DNA from: DATBHM01 sp963772375
Lineage (GTDB): Bacteria; Actinomycetota; UBA4738; JACQTL01
Direction: 5' to 3'
Length of the DNA: 64,000 bases
NCBI GenBank assembly: GCA_963772375.1
Contig: CAVYXG010000001.1
Span: 1,860,001-1,924,000 of the forward strand
Shown: positions 1 to 7,388 of the stretch, piece after piece
Layout of the letters: every line of letters starts with the position of its first letter
Position numbering within the stretch: the first letter of the stretch is position 1
Position numbers and translations under genes: made by a program
The notes under the pieces: generated by a model
Databases searched by the model: none
The model's input: only the letters and a program-made list of their open reading frames with translations
Told to the model about the DNA's origin: nothing

Positions 1-569
1 GCGAGGGCGTGGAAGATCTCGGCCCCCCACCGGAGTCCCTCGGAGAACGAGGCCGCCCCGTGCGGCGCCACCATGAACTCCTGCATCTCGAGCTCGTTGG
101 TCGCGTGCACGCCGCCGTTCACGACGTTCATCAGGGGAACCGGCAGCAGGTGCGCGTTGGGGCCGCCCAGGTACCGGTACAGCGGCAGGCCGAGCGACTC
201 GGCCGCGGCGTGGGCGACCGCCAGCGACACGCCCAGGATGGCGTTCGCCCCGAGCTTCGAGCGGTTCGCCGTGCCGTCGAGGTCGAGCAGGATCCGGTCG
301 ACCTGACGCTGTTCGAGCGCGTCCTCGCCGGCGACGGCGGGACCGATCGTGTCGATCACGTTCTCGACGGCCGCCCGGACCCCGTTCCCGCCGAACCGGG
401 CCGCATCGCCGTCCCGGAGCTCGACCGCCTCGTGCGCGCCGGTGGACGCCCCCGAGGGAACGGCGGCCCGCCCCAGGGAGCCGTCCTCGCAGACCACCTC
501 GACCTCGACGGTGGGGTTGCCCCGCGAGTCGAGGACCTCGCGCGCCCACACGGACATGATCTCCGGCAT
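1..569 (-). CDS. eno: Enolase, N-terminal part (runs off the window)
   Basis: Glycolytic enolase (2-phosphoglycerate to phosphoenolpyruvate). Only the first 189 codons are in the window. The reverse strand reads MPEIMSVWAREVLDSRGNPT, followed by the substrate-loop motif VPSGASTG, then the LDGTANRSKLGANAILGVSLA stretch and NVVNGGVHATNELEMQEFM, all classical enolase N-domain blocks. The catalytic barrel lies outside. The start at 569 matches the family N-terminus; a second in-frame ATG four codons later (557) is possible. A perfect -10 hexamer TAGAAT ends 10 nt before the ATG, so the 5' leader is very short or absent. The gene is separate from the ABC transporter genes upstream on the same strand (stop at 612). 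Confidence 0.95.
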   Translation of the reverse strand, partial: MPEIMSVWAREVLDSRGNPTVEVEVVCEDGSLGRAAVPSGASTGAHEAVELRDGDAARFGGNGVRAAVENVIDTIGPAVAGEDALEQRQVDRILLDLDGTANRSKLGANAILGVSLAVAHAAAESLGLPLYRYLGGPNAHLLPVPLMNVVNGGVHATNELEMQEFMVAPHGAASFSEGLRWGAEIFHAL

Positions 570-579
570 CGGTCCGGCG

Positions 580-585
580 ATTCTA
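580..585 (-). promoter_or_regulatory. -10 element of the enolase promoter
   Basis: Reverse strand TAGAAT lies 10 nt from the enolase ATG. No ribosome binding site fits in between. Inferred near-leaderless promoter. Confidence 0.55.
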
Positions 586-611
586 GACCCGAACCCGGGC
601 GAATCCGGCAT

Positions 612-1412
612 CTACGACGCGACGTCCCGCCGGACGAAGGCCCACAGCGCGAGGCCGAGGAACAGCGCCGTGTAGATCGCGAACGTCACCAGCCCGAGCA
701 CGAGGTCGGTGGCCGGGACCGGCGAGCGGAACAGGTCGACGAAGGCCAGCCACCGGTGGGTGATCAGGAACGGGTGGACGGCGTGGACGCTGTCCAGGTG
801 GTCGAGGATCTCGCTGACGATCGCCACCGCGACCGGCACGATGGCCGCGCCGACCGGCGAATCGACCAGCACCGAGGCGAACATCCCGATCGCCGCGATC
901 CCGCTCACGCCGGCCAACACGTAGCCGGCGGCCAGCACCATCCGCAGAACCACCTCGACGCTCGACAACGACGTGCCCGATAGCGAGGGCAGCGGCCCGA
1001 ACCCGAACGCCAGCCCGCCCCCGATCAGCCCGGCCACCATGAGCACCGCCAGCCCGAACGCCAGCGAGAACATCACGAACCCGTACTTCACGAGCACCAG
1101 CCGGACCCGTCCCACCGGCCGGACCAGCAGGTACCGGAGCGTGCCCGCCGACGCCTCCCCGGCCACCGAGTCGCCCGACAGCAGCCCCGCCCCGAGCGGC
1201 AGGAAGAACGGCTGCAGGATGGCGATGGACGCCAGCGGAACGAAGAACCCGTTGGTCAGCACCTGCGACAGGAACGCCGGCGCGCCCGCCCCGGCCGACC
1301 GGCCGGACAGCTTGACCGAGACCACCAGCAGGACCGACAGCGCGACCAGGCCGCCGGCCAGCACGTACGACCGGGGCCGGCGCAGCGCGCGGATCCACTC
1401 GACCCGGAACAC
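612..1412 (-). CDS. ABC-2 type transporter permease
   Basis: Membrane subunit of an ABC exporter, 266 residues with about six hydrophobic segments (residues ~17-36, 58-78, 105-135, 150-180, 188-208 and 238-258). It has the look of ABC2_membrane proteins: a short basic N-terminus (VEWIRALRRPRSY) and a GEASAGTLRYLLVRPVGR loop after the second helix, which is typical of gliding/Nos-type permeases. It starts immediately after the ATPase stop (1413), so the pair is surely co-translated. The substrate is not deducible. With the LolA-like protein upstream the set forms a three-gene operon, which suggests export of, or sensing at, the cell envelope. Confidence 0.88.
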   Translation of the reverse strand: MFRVEWIRALRRPRSYVLAGGLVALSVLLVVSVKLSGRSAGAGAPAFLSQVLTNGFFVPLASIAILQPFFLPLGAGLLSGDSVAGEASAGTLRYLLVRPVGRVRLVLVKYGFVMFSLAFGLAVLMVAGLIGGGLAFGFGPLPSLSGTSLSSVEVVLRMVLAAGYVLAGVSGIAAIGMFASVLVDSPVGAAIVPVAVAIVSEILDHLDSVHAVHPFLITHRWLAFVDLFRSPVPATDLVLGLVTFAIYTALFLGLALWAFVRRDVAS

Positions 1413-2399
1413 CTACCGTCCCCCCGGCCCGTCCGTGGAGGCCGGTCCGTCCGCACGGTGCGTGTCCCCCACGAGCTCCATGAACACGTCCTCCAGGCGT
1501 TCGTGCTCGGCGACCAGCTCGCTGACCTCGACTCCGGCCCCCACCAGGGCGGCGTTCATCGACCCGGCCGTCGCCGGCGGGGCCAGGCGGACCACCAGCC
1601 GGCCGTCCTCCTGCTCACCGTCCACCGTCGCCCCGGGGAGGCCCGCCAGCAGCGCACGCGCCGCCTCGCGATCGCCCACCTGCACCCGGAACCGGTTGCC
1701 CGACGGCCGGAGGTTGGACGGCGGGCCCTCGGCCACCAGCCGCCCCCGCACCAGCACGCCGACCGTGTCGCACATCGCCTCGACCTCCCACAGGAGGTGG
1801 CTCGACACGAACACCGTGGTTCCCTCGTCGGACAGCCGGCGGAGCAGCAGCCGGATCTCGCGCATGCCGGTGGGGTCGAGACCGTTCGTCGGCTCGTCCA
1901 GCACCAGGAGCCGCGGGGACCCGAGCAGCGCCGCCGCGATGCCGAGGCGCTGGCGCATGCCCTGGCTGTAGGCCTTCACCCGCTTGCCGGCGGCCCCCGA
2001 CAGGTCGGTCAGGCGCAGGACCTCGTCGATGCGGCCCAGCCGGGCGTCCCGGTCATCGCGGGGCCCGGCCGACCGGACGAGGCACTCGAGGTTCCTGCGG
2101 CCGGACAGCCCCCTCCAGAACCCCGGCTCCTCCACGAGCGCGCCGCACCGGCGGAGCGCCCGGGCCCGGGCGGCCGGGTCGGTCACGGGCTCCCCCAGCA
2201 CCTCGACCCGGCCGGCGGTCGGGTGCACCAGTCCGAGCGCCATGCGGATCAGGGTGGTCTTCCCGGCGCCGTTCGGCCCGAGGAACCCGTACAGGGCGCC
2301 CCGCGGGACCGTCAGGTCGAGCCCGTCGACGGCCGCCTGCTCGCCGTACCGCTTGGTCAGGCCGGCCGTTCTGATGGCGGGGGCGTCGTCCGACGTCAC
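1413..2399 (-). CDS. ABC transporter ATP-binding protein
   Basis: Cytoplasmic ATPase of the exporter, 328 residues. Walker A is GPNGAGKTTLI (about residue 43), the signature is YSQGMRQRLGIA, Walker B is LLVLDEPTNGLDP, and the H-loop is SSHLLWEVE. A C-terminal ~80-residue regulatory extension is typical of the DrrA/CcmA-like subgroup. The open frame continues far upstream but that part has no similarity; the GTG at 2399 is chosen because the family N-terminus (IRTAGLTKRYG) follows and because it overlaps the stop of the upstream LolA-like gene in a GTGA arrangement (stop at 2396-2398), which implies translational coupling. Confidence 0.92.
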   Translation of the reverse strand: MTSDDAPAIRTAGLTKRYGEQAAVDGLDLTVPRGALYGFLGPNGAGKTTLIRMALGLVHPTAGRVEVLGEPVTDPAARARALRRCGALVEEPGFWRGLSGRRNLECLVRSAGPRDDRDARLGRIDEVLRLTDLSGAAGKRVKAYSQGMRQRLGIAAALLGSPRLLVLDEPTNGLDPTGMREIRLLLRRLSDEGTTVFVSSHLLWEVEAMCDTVGVLVRGRLVAEGPPSNLRPSGNRFRVQVGDREAARALLAGLPGATVDGEQEDGRLVVRLAPPATAGSMNAALVGAGVEVSELVAEHERLEDVFMELVGDTHRADGPASTDGPGGR

Positions 2400-3427
2400 C
2401 CGAGGCTCCGCCCGACCCGCTCCAGCGTCGACTGCGGCACCGCGCCGGCCAGCACCCAGGTCCCTCCTCGGCCCTCGATCGCGCGGGCGGAGAGCAACGG
2501 CCCGGACAGCGGCAGGGCCTGGTCCAGCGGACCCAGCCCGGCCACGCGGACGGCGACCACGCCGCTCCACCCGCGCCCGAACGTCCGCACGTCTTCCTCG
2601 CCGGGCAGGCGGTAACCACCCAGACCGAGCCCCAGCCCTCCGAGCACCCCCAGAGGGTCCGCCGACGACGCCCGGCCGGTCACGACGCGCGCGCCAGGCG
2701 GCGGGGCGAAGTCGAACGTGTGCGGGTCGACCGCGCCGAACCCGATCGAGGTGAAGCCCACGTCGATGGCGGCGTGGCTCGATCCACGGGGGAACACCCG
2801 CAGCGCCAGCGGGAGGTGCCGTTCGGCGTCCACGTCGACCTCGATTCGCCCGACCAGCGTCGCGGTCGTCCTGGGCTCGAGCACGAGGGGGTACGCGGGG
2901 CGCCCCGCCACCCGCGCGCCCGGTTCGACCGCGACGCGCGTGGTCGGCCGCAACCCGTCGAGCAGCCCCGGGAAGTCGTTCGGGCCGATCAGCAGGTCCA
3001 GGGGAAACAGCCCCGTCCGGACCCCGGCGGGGGCCAACCGGGTCGCCGTCAGCGTCGAGAAGTCCCAGCCCCACGCCCCGTCGCGGCCGAGGTAGAGGTC
3101 ACGCTCGCTCGAGGATTCGACGAGCGCAACCCGGGCTCCCAGCGGCGAGCGCCACACCCGCACGGTCTGGTCGCCGAGCAGCCCTGCCACCGGCCCCGAG
3201 TCGAACGGCCCTACGTCGCCGAGCGACGGGAGGCCCAGGTCGAGATGAACGCCGAGCGTGCCGCTGAACGACGGGTCGGAGGCCACACCGGCGGCAGCCA
3301 GCGCGGCAAGACGGTCCGGCGAGACCGGCGGGAGGTCGACGGCCCCCCCGCCCGTCGCGGCGCGCACGCCCACGACGGAGGCCGCGACGACGACCGCCGC
3401 AGCCGCGAGCACGAGGAGACGCTTCAC
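2396..3427 (-). CDS. LolA/MucB-like envelope protein with signal sequence
   Basis: 343-residue secreted or membrane-anchored protein. It starts with a basic stretch and a hydrophobic segment (MKRLLVLAAAAVVVAASVVG) and has no lipobox Cys. The rest resembles the LolA/LppX/RseB-like half-barrel fold: a 'SGTLGVHLDLGLP' strand, 'VRVWRSPLGARVAL', 'DLYLGRDGAWGWDF' and a later 'GRPAYPLVLEPR' block. In Actinobacteria such proteins often sit beside an ABC-2 exporter, as here, and probably bind lipid or sense envelope state; that role is inferred. The start is a GTG (codes as Met). The gene overlaps the ATPase by 4 nt. Confidence 0.75.
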   Translation of the reverse strand: MKRLLVLAAAAVVVAASVVGVRAATGGGAVDLPPVSPDRLAALAAAGVASDPSFSGTLGVHLDLGLPSLGDVGPFDSGPVAGLLGDQTVRVWRSPLGARVALVESSSERDLYLGRDGAWGWDFSTLTATRLAPAGVRTGLFPLDLLIGPNDFPGLLDGLRPTTRVAVEPGARVAGRPAYPLVLEPRTTATLVGRIEVDVDAERHLPLALRVFPRGSSHAAIDVGFTSIGFGAVDPHTFDFAPPPGARVVTGRASSADPLGVLGGLGLGLGGYRLPGEEDVRTFGRGWSGVVAVRVAGLGPLDQALPLSGPLLSARAIEGRGGTWVLAGAVPQSTLERVGRSLG

Positions 3428-3487
3428 TCTGGGTTGTCTAGCACGCGAGCCGGTCGCCGGGGCGGGCCGTCACGACAACTCCACGAA

Positions 3488-3832
3488 CTACCGTTCGTCC
3501 CGCGACGACCGGTAGGAGATCACCCGGACGGTCTCCACGGTGACCATGCCCTCCCCCACCATCTCGTCGAGCATGGGGAGCACGGCGTCGATCCGCTCGG
3601 GCCGGTCCACGATCTCGATCACCACCGGGAGATCCTCCGACAGCCGGAGGATCCGCGAGGTGTGCAGCCGGGAGTCCGCGCCGAACCCCTCGATCCCCCG
3701 GATCACGGTCGCCCCGGCAAGGCCCTCGCGCCGCGCCACCTGCACGATGGCCTCGTACAGCGGCTTCCCGTGCCACCGGTCGGATTCGCCGATGAAGATC
3801 CGCAGCAGACGTCCCTCGCCCTCGAATTTCAC
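3488..3832 (-). CDS. DUF190 family protein (CrcB partner)
   Basis: 114-residue cytoplasmic protein of the DUF190 family: GEGRLLRIFIGESDRWHGKPLYEAIV, then GLAGATVIRGIEGFG and a PVVIEIVDRPERID strand, a ferredoxin-like/PII-like fold. DUF190 genes are repeatedly found next to crcB, and here the gene follows crcB with a 1-nt gap. It is probably involved in fluoride tolerance or regulation of the channel, although no biochemical role is proven for the family. It is transcribed under the same fluoride riboswitch. Confidence 0.9.
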   Translation of the reverse strand: MKFEGEGRLLRIFIGESDRWHGKPLYEAIVQVARREGLAGATVIRGIEGFGADSRLHTSRILRLSEDLPVVIEIVDRPERIDAVLPMLDEMVGEGMVTVETVRVISYRSSRDER

Positions 3833-3833
3833 C

Positions 3834-4208
3834 TCACACCACCCGCCCCGCGACCACGCCGAGGTACACGGCGCCGAGCCCGGCCACCAGGCTCCCGATC
3901 CCGTTCGCCGCCGCCAGCAACACGGCGCCGTCCTCCAGCAGACGGTACGTCTCGAACGACAGCGTGGAGAAGGTCGTGTACGCCCCGAGGAACCCCACCG
4001 TGAGCGAGGTCCGGAGCCACGGCGACACGCGGAACCGTTCCGTCAGCACCGTGAACAGGAACCCCAGCACGAACGCCCCGGTGACGTTGATCACGAACGT
4101 GCCCCACGGGAACCCGCCGCCGGTCTTGCGGCTCACCGCGCCCTCCAGCGCGTACCGGGCGAGCGCTCCCGCCGCGCCCGCCACCGCGATCCCGACCCCC
4201 GTCCGCAT
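3834..4208 (-). CDS. crcB: Fluoride ion channel CrcB/Fluc
   Basis: 124-residue four-helix membrane protein exporting fluoride as a dual-topology dimer. Family marks are visible: GAAGALARY near the N-terminus, FPWGTFVINVTGAFVLGFL in helix 2 (conserved N in NVTG), and the GFLGAYTTFSTLSFE motif in helix 3 that contains the Phe box and the central Na+ site. The length is normal for a single-domain Fluc. The gene is preceded by a fluoride riboswitch and followed by DUF190. Confidence 0.96.
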   Translation of the reverse strand: MRTGVGIAVAGAAGALARYALEGAVSRKTGGGFPWGTFVINVTGAFVLGFLFTVLTERFRVSPWLRTSLTVGFLGAYTTFSTLSFETYRLLEDGAVLLAAANGIGSLVAGLGAVYLGVVAGRVV

Positions 4209-4230
4209 GCAGCCTCCTCCTCGTCTCGTC

Positions 4231-4285
4231 CGAGGTAGGAGCCATCAGCCGGTCCGGCGGTTTTCGGGCGAGCCCCATCGCCCCC
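4231..4285 (-). ncRNA. Fluoride riboswitch (crcB motif)
   Basis: On the reverse strand, 20-80 nt upstream of crcB, the sequence reads GGGCGATGGGGCTCGCCC, then GAAAACCGCCGGACC, then GGCTGATGGCTCCTAC. This matches the crcB-motif consensus: the first stem with GGCGATGG and CGCCC, the A-rich stretch that forms the pseudoknot, and the terminal CTGATG(A/G)CTCCTAC. The ATG of crcB follows a GAGGAGGAGG ribosome binding site. Expected to switch on crcB-DUF190 when fluoride binds; whether control is by transcription or translation is not clear. Confidence 0.9.
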
Positions 4286-4320
4286 GGGCCCGGTCGTGCT
4301 GCCGGACCCGCGGCGCGAGT

Positions 4321-5124
4321 CTACCCGCGGGCCTGCCGGAACCGCCGCCGGAGCTCGTCCTCCGGCATGGCGGCGAGGTCGAGTCCCTCCGTCTCGGCGA
4401 GGGCCATGAACCGGTCGTACCGGCCGGCGAACCCGTTGATCGTCCGCCGCAGGGCGCTCTCCGGGTCGACGCCCATCCGCCGGGCCACCGCGGCGGTGGC
4501 GAACAGCACGTCGCCGACCTCCCCCTCCACGTTGTCGGTGGCCCGCTCGAGCTCGTCGACCTCCTCCCGGAGCGCCGCCATGGCCGCCTCGGTGGTCCGC
4601 CACTCGAACCCCCACCCGGCGGCTCGCCGGAGCACCTTCGAGGCCCGGGCCAGGGCCGGCAGCGTGGCCGGGATGTCGTCCTCGACGCCCGGGGCGCCGT
4701 CGCCGCCCTTCTCCTCGGCCTTGATGCGCTCCCAGTTCACGAGGACCTCGTCGGCGCCGGACACCGTCACGTCGCCGAACACGTGCGGGTGCCGCCGGAT
4801 CAGCTTCCGCACGATGCCGTCGGCCACGTCGTCGACGTCCCACCGGCCCTCGTCGGCGGCCATCTGAGCGTGGAACACCACCTGCAGCAGCAGGTCCCCG
4901 AGCTCGTCTCGGAGGCGTTCGTCGTCGTCGCGGTCGATCGCGTCGAGGACCTCGTGGGCCTCCTCGAGCAGGTGCCGGGCCAGCGAGCGGTGATCCTGCT
5001 CCGCGTCCCACGGACACCCGCCGGGCCCCCGCAGCCTGGCCATCACCCGGACGAGGTCGAGCAGCCGCTCGCCGCCCTGCGACGAGGGGACCGGCCCCTC
5101 GGGAACGCCCTCCGGCGCGCTCAC
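4321..5124 (-). CDS. mazG: Nucleoside triphosphate pyrophosphohydrolase MazG
   Basis: Hydrolyses (d)NTPs to monophosphate and pyrophosphate (house-cleaning). The protein has 267 residues with two MazG domains, the normal full length. Domain 1 has the metal-binding EEAHEVLDAI and ELGDLLLQVVFHAQ motifs and the GGCPWDAEQDHRSL N-terminal block; domain 2 has ALREEVDELE and EGEVGDVLFATAAVARR. The start is a GTG at 5124 that overlaps the stop of the parvulin gene (GTGA). The frame is open far upstream, but that part has no family similarity. Confidence 0.95.
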   Translation of the reverse strand: MSAPEGVPEGPVPSSQGGERLLDLVRVMARLRGPGGCPWDAEQDHRSLARHLLEEAHEVLDAIDRDDDERLRDELGDLLLQVVFHAQMAADEGRWDVDDVADGIVRKLIRRHPHVFGDVTVSGADEVLVNWERIKAEEKGGDGAPGVEDDIPATLPALARASKVLRRAAGWGFEWRTTEAAMAALREEVDELERATDNVEGEVGDVLFATAAVARRMGVDPESALRRTINGFAGRYDRFMALAETEGLDLAAMPEDELRRRFRQARG

Positions 5125-6113
5125 GGCCCGGTCGAGCTCGGGCCGGGCAGCGCGGTCGACGTCGAGTTCAGCGGGACGACCTGCCCGGTGGCGGGATCGA
5201 GCCTGCCGTACCGCGGGTTCACCTTCACGCCGGCGACCTGGTCGAGGAACCACTTCTGGACGGCCGGCCCGGCGAGCTCCTGCTGCAGCTGGCTCCGGAC
5301 GCTCGCGTACGGGGCCGTCTTCACCGAGATCAGCCGGATGATGTGCCACCCGAACTGCGTCTGCACCGGCTTGCTGATCTCGCCCGGCTGCAGGGCCAGC
5401 GCCGCGCGCACGAAATCGGCGTCGAGCTGGCCGACCGGGATCGTCCCCAGGTCGCCGCCCTTCGCGGCCGACCCCTTGTCGATCGAGTACCGCTTCGCGA
5501 GATCGGCGAAGTTCTGCGGCGTGACCTGGGCCGAGATGCGGTCGGCCACCTGCTGGGAGCTCACGAGGATGTGCGCGGCGTGGAGCAGCGTGAACCGCGA
5601 CCGTTGGCGCCGGTATTCGGCGCGCAGGCGCTGCTCGCTGACCGCGGCGTCGGCGACGGCCTGCTGGACCTTCCCCACGAGGATCTGCTCGCGGATCAGC
5701 CCCTCGAACCCGGACTCCGACACGCCGTACTGCCGGAGGAGCTGGCGGAGCTGGTCCGGCCCGAGGCGCTGCCGGACGGCGGCGAGGGTCCTTCGAACCT
5801 CGACGGGCCGAACCGCGATGTGGTGCGCCTGGGCGTACGCCCGGACGATCTGCTGCTGGATGAGGAACCCAACCGTGTACCGCACGCACGGGCTGTGGGA
5901 GGGCTCGCCCGGAAGCTGCGTCCCGCACGGCTGGCGGAGGAGCGAGGTGAGCACCCTGGCCTCCGGCACGGTCGCCTTCACCGTGTCGTCGTCGATCGCG
6001 ACGCCGTGCACGTCCACCGCCGGACGCTGGAACGCGCCCCCGCACGCGGTGAGCGCAACCGCCAGCGCGAGTGCGCAGGCAGCCGGACGAAGGAGGGAAC
6101 GGGATCCGAACAC
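5121..6113 (-). CDS. Parvulin-type peptidyl-prolyl isomerase lipoprotein (SurA/PrsA-like)
   Basis: Extracytoplasmic folding chaperone, 330 residues. The N-terminus is a lipoprotein signal (basic start, hydrophobic run, lipobox LTAC at about residues 18-21). Residues ~45-170 are a SurA_N-like helical chaperone region (IQQQIVRAYAQAHHIAV, Arg-rich). The parvulin domain is at ~175-275 (HAAHILVSS, FADLAKRYSID, GGDLGTIPVGQL, PGEISKPVQTQFGWHIIRL). The GTG at 6113 is supported by the lipobox spacing and by a perfect -10 hexamer (TACAAT) 8 nt upstream. The unusual coupling to mazG seems to be operon convenience. Confidence 0.92.
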   Translation of the reverse strand: MFGSRSLLRPAACALALAVALTACGGAFQRPAVDVHGVAIDDDTVKATVPEARVLTSLLRQPCGTQLPGEPSHSPCVRYTVGFLIQQQIVRAYAQAHHIAVRPVEVRRTLAAVRQRLGPDQLRQLLRQYGVSESGFEGLIREQILVGKVQQAVADAAVSEQRLRAEYRRQRSRFTLLHAAHILVSSQQVADRISAQVTPQNFADLAKRYSIDKGSAAKGGDLGTIPVGQLDADFVRAALALQPGEISKPVQTQFGWHIIRLISVKTAPYASVRSQLQQELAGPAVQKWFLDQVAGVKVNPRYGRLDPATGQVVPLNSTSTALPGPSSTGP

Positions 6114-6121
6114 GGGCTCCG

Positions 6122-6127
6122 ATTGTA
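6122..6127 (-). promoter_or_regulatory. -10 element for the parvulin-mazG operon
   Basis: Reverse strand TACAAT ends 8 nt before the GTG start at 6113, consistent with a leaderless transcript. Confidence 0.55.
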
Positions 6128-6204
6128 CGGACCCGCCCGCCAATCCCGGCGGGGAACGCGCCGCGTAGCACGGACGTGGGACCCGAACGAACGGCCGGGA
6201 CGCG

Positions 6205-7086
6205 ATGACGCACGAACGGCCCGACGCCGCGGTCCACCTCGCGTACTTCAGCGGCGTGGTCGGGGTCGGCCGGTTCCGGTGCCCCCCGGACAGCCCGGCC
6301 TGGCGGCAGGAGAACCACATCGGGGTCTGGCCGCTGGTGGCGTTCCCCGAGACGACGGTCCGGATCCAGCAGGCCGACAGGGATGCCGTCGTGGCCAATC
6401 CGAACCACGCCATGCTGTACCACGCGGGCCAGCCCTACCGGCGGGAGCTGATCGCGCCGGAGGGCGACCGGTGCACGTTCGTCGTGATCCGGCCGTCGGT
6501 GCTCACGGAGCTGCTCGCCTCCCTGGGCCGGCCGACCGATGCCTCCGCGCCGGAGTTCCCCCGCGCGGACTCACCGATCACGCCGGCGGCGTTCCTCGCC
6601 CATCGGACGGCGCTGCGCCGGATCCTCGCGTCTCCCGAGCCCGACGAGCTGGCCCTGGACGAGCTCCTCCTGGCCTCGATCCGGGCCATCGTCGCCGGGG
6701 TGGTTCCGCGGTCGTCGCGCCCCGCCGAGCGACCGCGAACCCGGACCGCCGCCGCGCACGCCGAGGCCGTCGAACACGCCAAGGAGATCCTGTCGCGGAG
6801 GTTTGCGGAGCACCTGTCGCTCGACTCGGTGGCCCGCGAGGTGCACACGTCGCCGTTCCACCTCGCCCGGGTGTTCCGTCGGGGGACGGGCCTCGCGCTC
6901 CACGAGTACCGCCGGCAGCTCCGGCTGCGGGCGGCGATCGACCGGCTGGACGGCGGCGACTCGCTGGCCGCGGTGGCGGCGGCGTGCGGGTTCGCCAGCC
7001 ACAGCCACCTCACGGACTCGTTCCGGCGGGCGTTCGGGACGACGCCGTCGGCGGTCCGTGCGCTGGCGGGAGCCGAACGCCGGTAG
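6205..7086 (+). CDS. AraC family transcriptional regulator
   Basis: 293-residue DNA-binding regulator. The N-terminal ~170 residues form a cupin-like sensing region (HIGVWPLVAFPETTVRI, HAGQPYRRELIAPEGDRCTFVVI). The C-terminal AraC double HTH spans ~190-290: LDSVAREVHTSPFHLARVFRRGTG for the first helix-turn-helix, and SLAAVAAACGFASHSHLTDSFRRAFGTTP for the second with the conserved SxLTDxFR block. It is divergent from the parvulin-mazG operon. Its target is unknown. The stop codon lies inside a 44-bp tandem duplication. Confidence 0.92.
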   Translation: MTHERPDAAVHLAYFSGVVGVGRFRCPPDSPAWRQENHIGVWPLVAFPETTVRIQQADRDAVVANPNHAMLYHAGQPYRRELIAPEGDRCTFVVIRPSVLTELLASLGRPTDASAPEFPRADSPITPAAFLAHRTALRRILASPEPDELALDELLLASIRAIVAGVVPRSSRPAERPRTRTAAAHAEAVEHAKEILSRRFAEHLSLDSVAREVHTSPFHLARVFRRGTGLALHEYRRQLRLRAAIDRLDGGDSLAAVAAACGFASHSHLTDSFRRAFGTTPSAVRALAGAERR

Positions 7087-7149
7087 GAGCGCCTGAGATC
7101 CGCGCCCCGGCGGGAGCCGAACGCCGGTAGGAGCGCCTGAGATCCGCGC
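7065..7149 (+). repeat. 44-bp tandem duplication at the end of the AraC gene
   Basis: The unit beginning GGCGGGAGCCGAACGCCGGT at 7065 recurs at 7109 (period 44) and stays identical through ...GATCCGCGC at 7149. Copy 1 includes the last codons and TAG of the AraC gene; copy 2 is intergenic. It looks like a recent slippage or duplication event. Confidence 0.9.
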
Positions 7150-7180
7150 GAGCCGAACCCGGAGGCATCCGGCGGACCCA

Positions 7181-7332
7181 CATCACCGATCGGTGACTCG
7201 CGAGGTCGACGAACACTGACATCGACCCGGAAGAATCGACTGCGTGGGGCGACGATTCGTTCCCACCCTCACGTCCCAGCCTCGGGCCGATGTCGTCGAA
7301 CGATGACATTCGAAGTCGATGAACGTCGACAT
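7181..7332. repeat. Two imperfect 42-bp repeats with internal palindromes in a 302-bp gap
   Basis: Segments 7181-7222 and 7291-7332 align without gaps at about 28 of 42 positions. The first contains the perfect palindrome TCACCGATCGGTGA (7183-7196); the second contains the near-palindrome TGTCGTCGAACGATGACA (7291-7308). Read on the minus strand both units would encode similar peptides (MSVFVD..HRS and MSTFID..HRS), probably by chance of repeat phase. Otherwise the gap 7087-7388 shows no gene. Could be operator sites or a small repetitive element; function unknown. Confidence 0.5.
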
Positions 7333-7388
7333 GCCCTCCCTGACACTGCCCGACCTTCTCCCTTTGCGCCCAGGCCCTCGAGAGCCGG

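Noticed and set aside
9..983. Long open frames on the plus strand over enolase and the ABC permease
   Set aside because: Arg/Gly/Pro-rich shadows of the real minus-strand genes; enolase is unmistakable on the reverse strand.
1413..3074. A 553-codon frame covering the ABC ATPase with a long N-terminal extension
   Set aside because: The extension is antisense-like GC-rich sequence over the LolA-like gene and has no family similarity; the GTG at 2399 with GTGA overlap is the real start.
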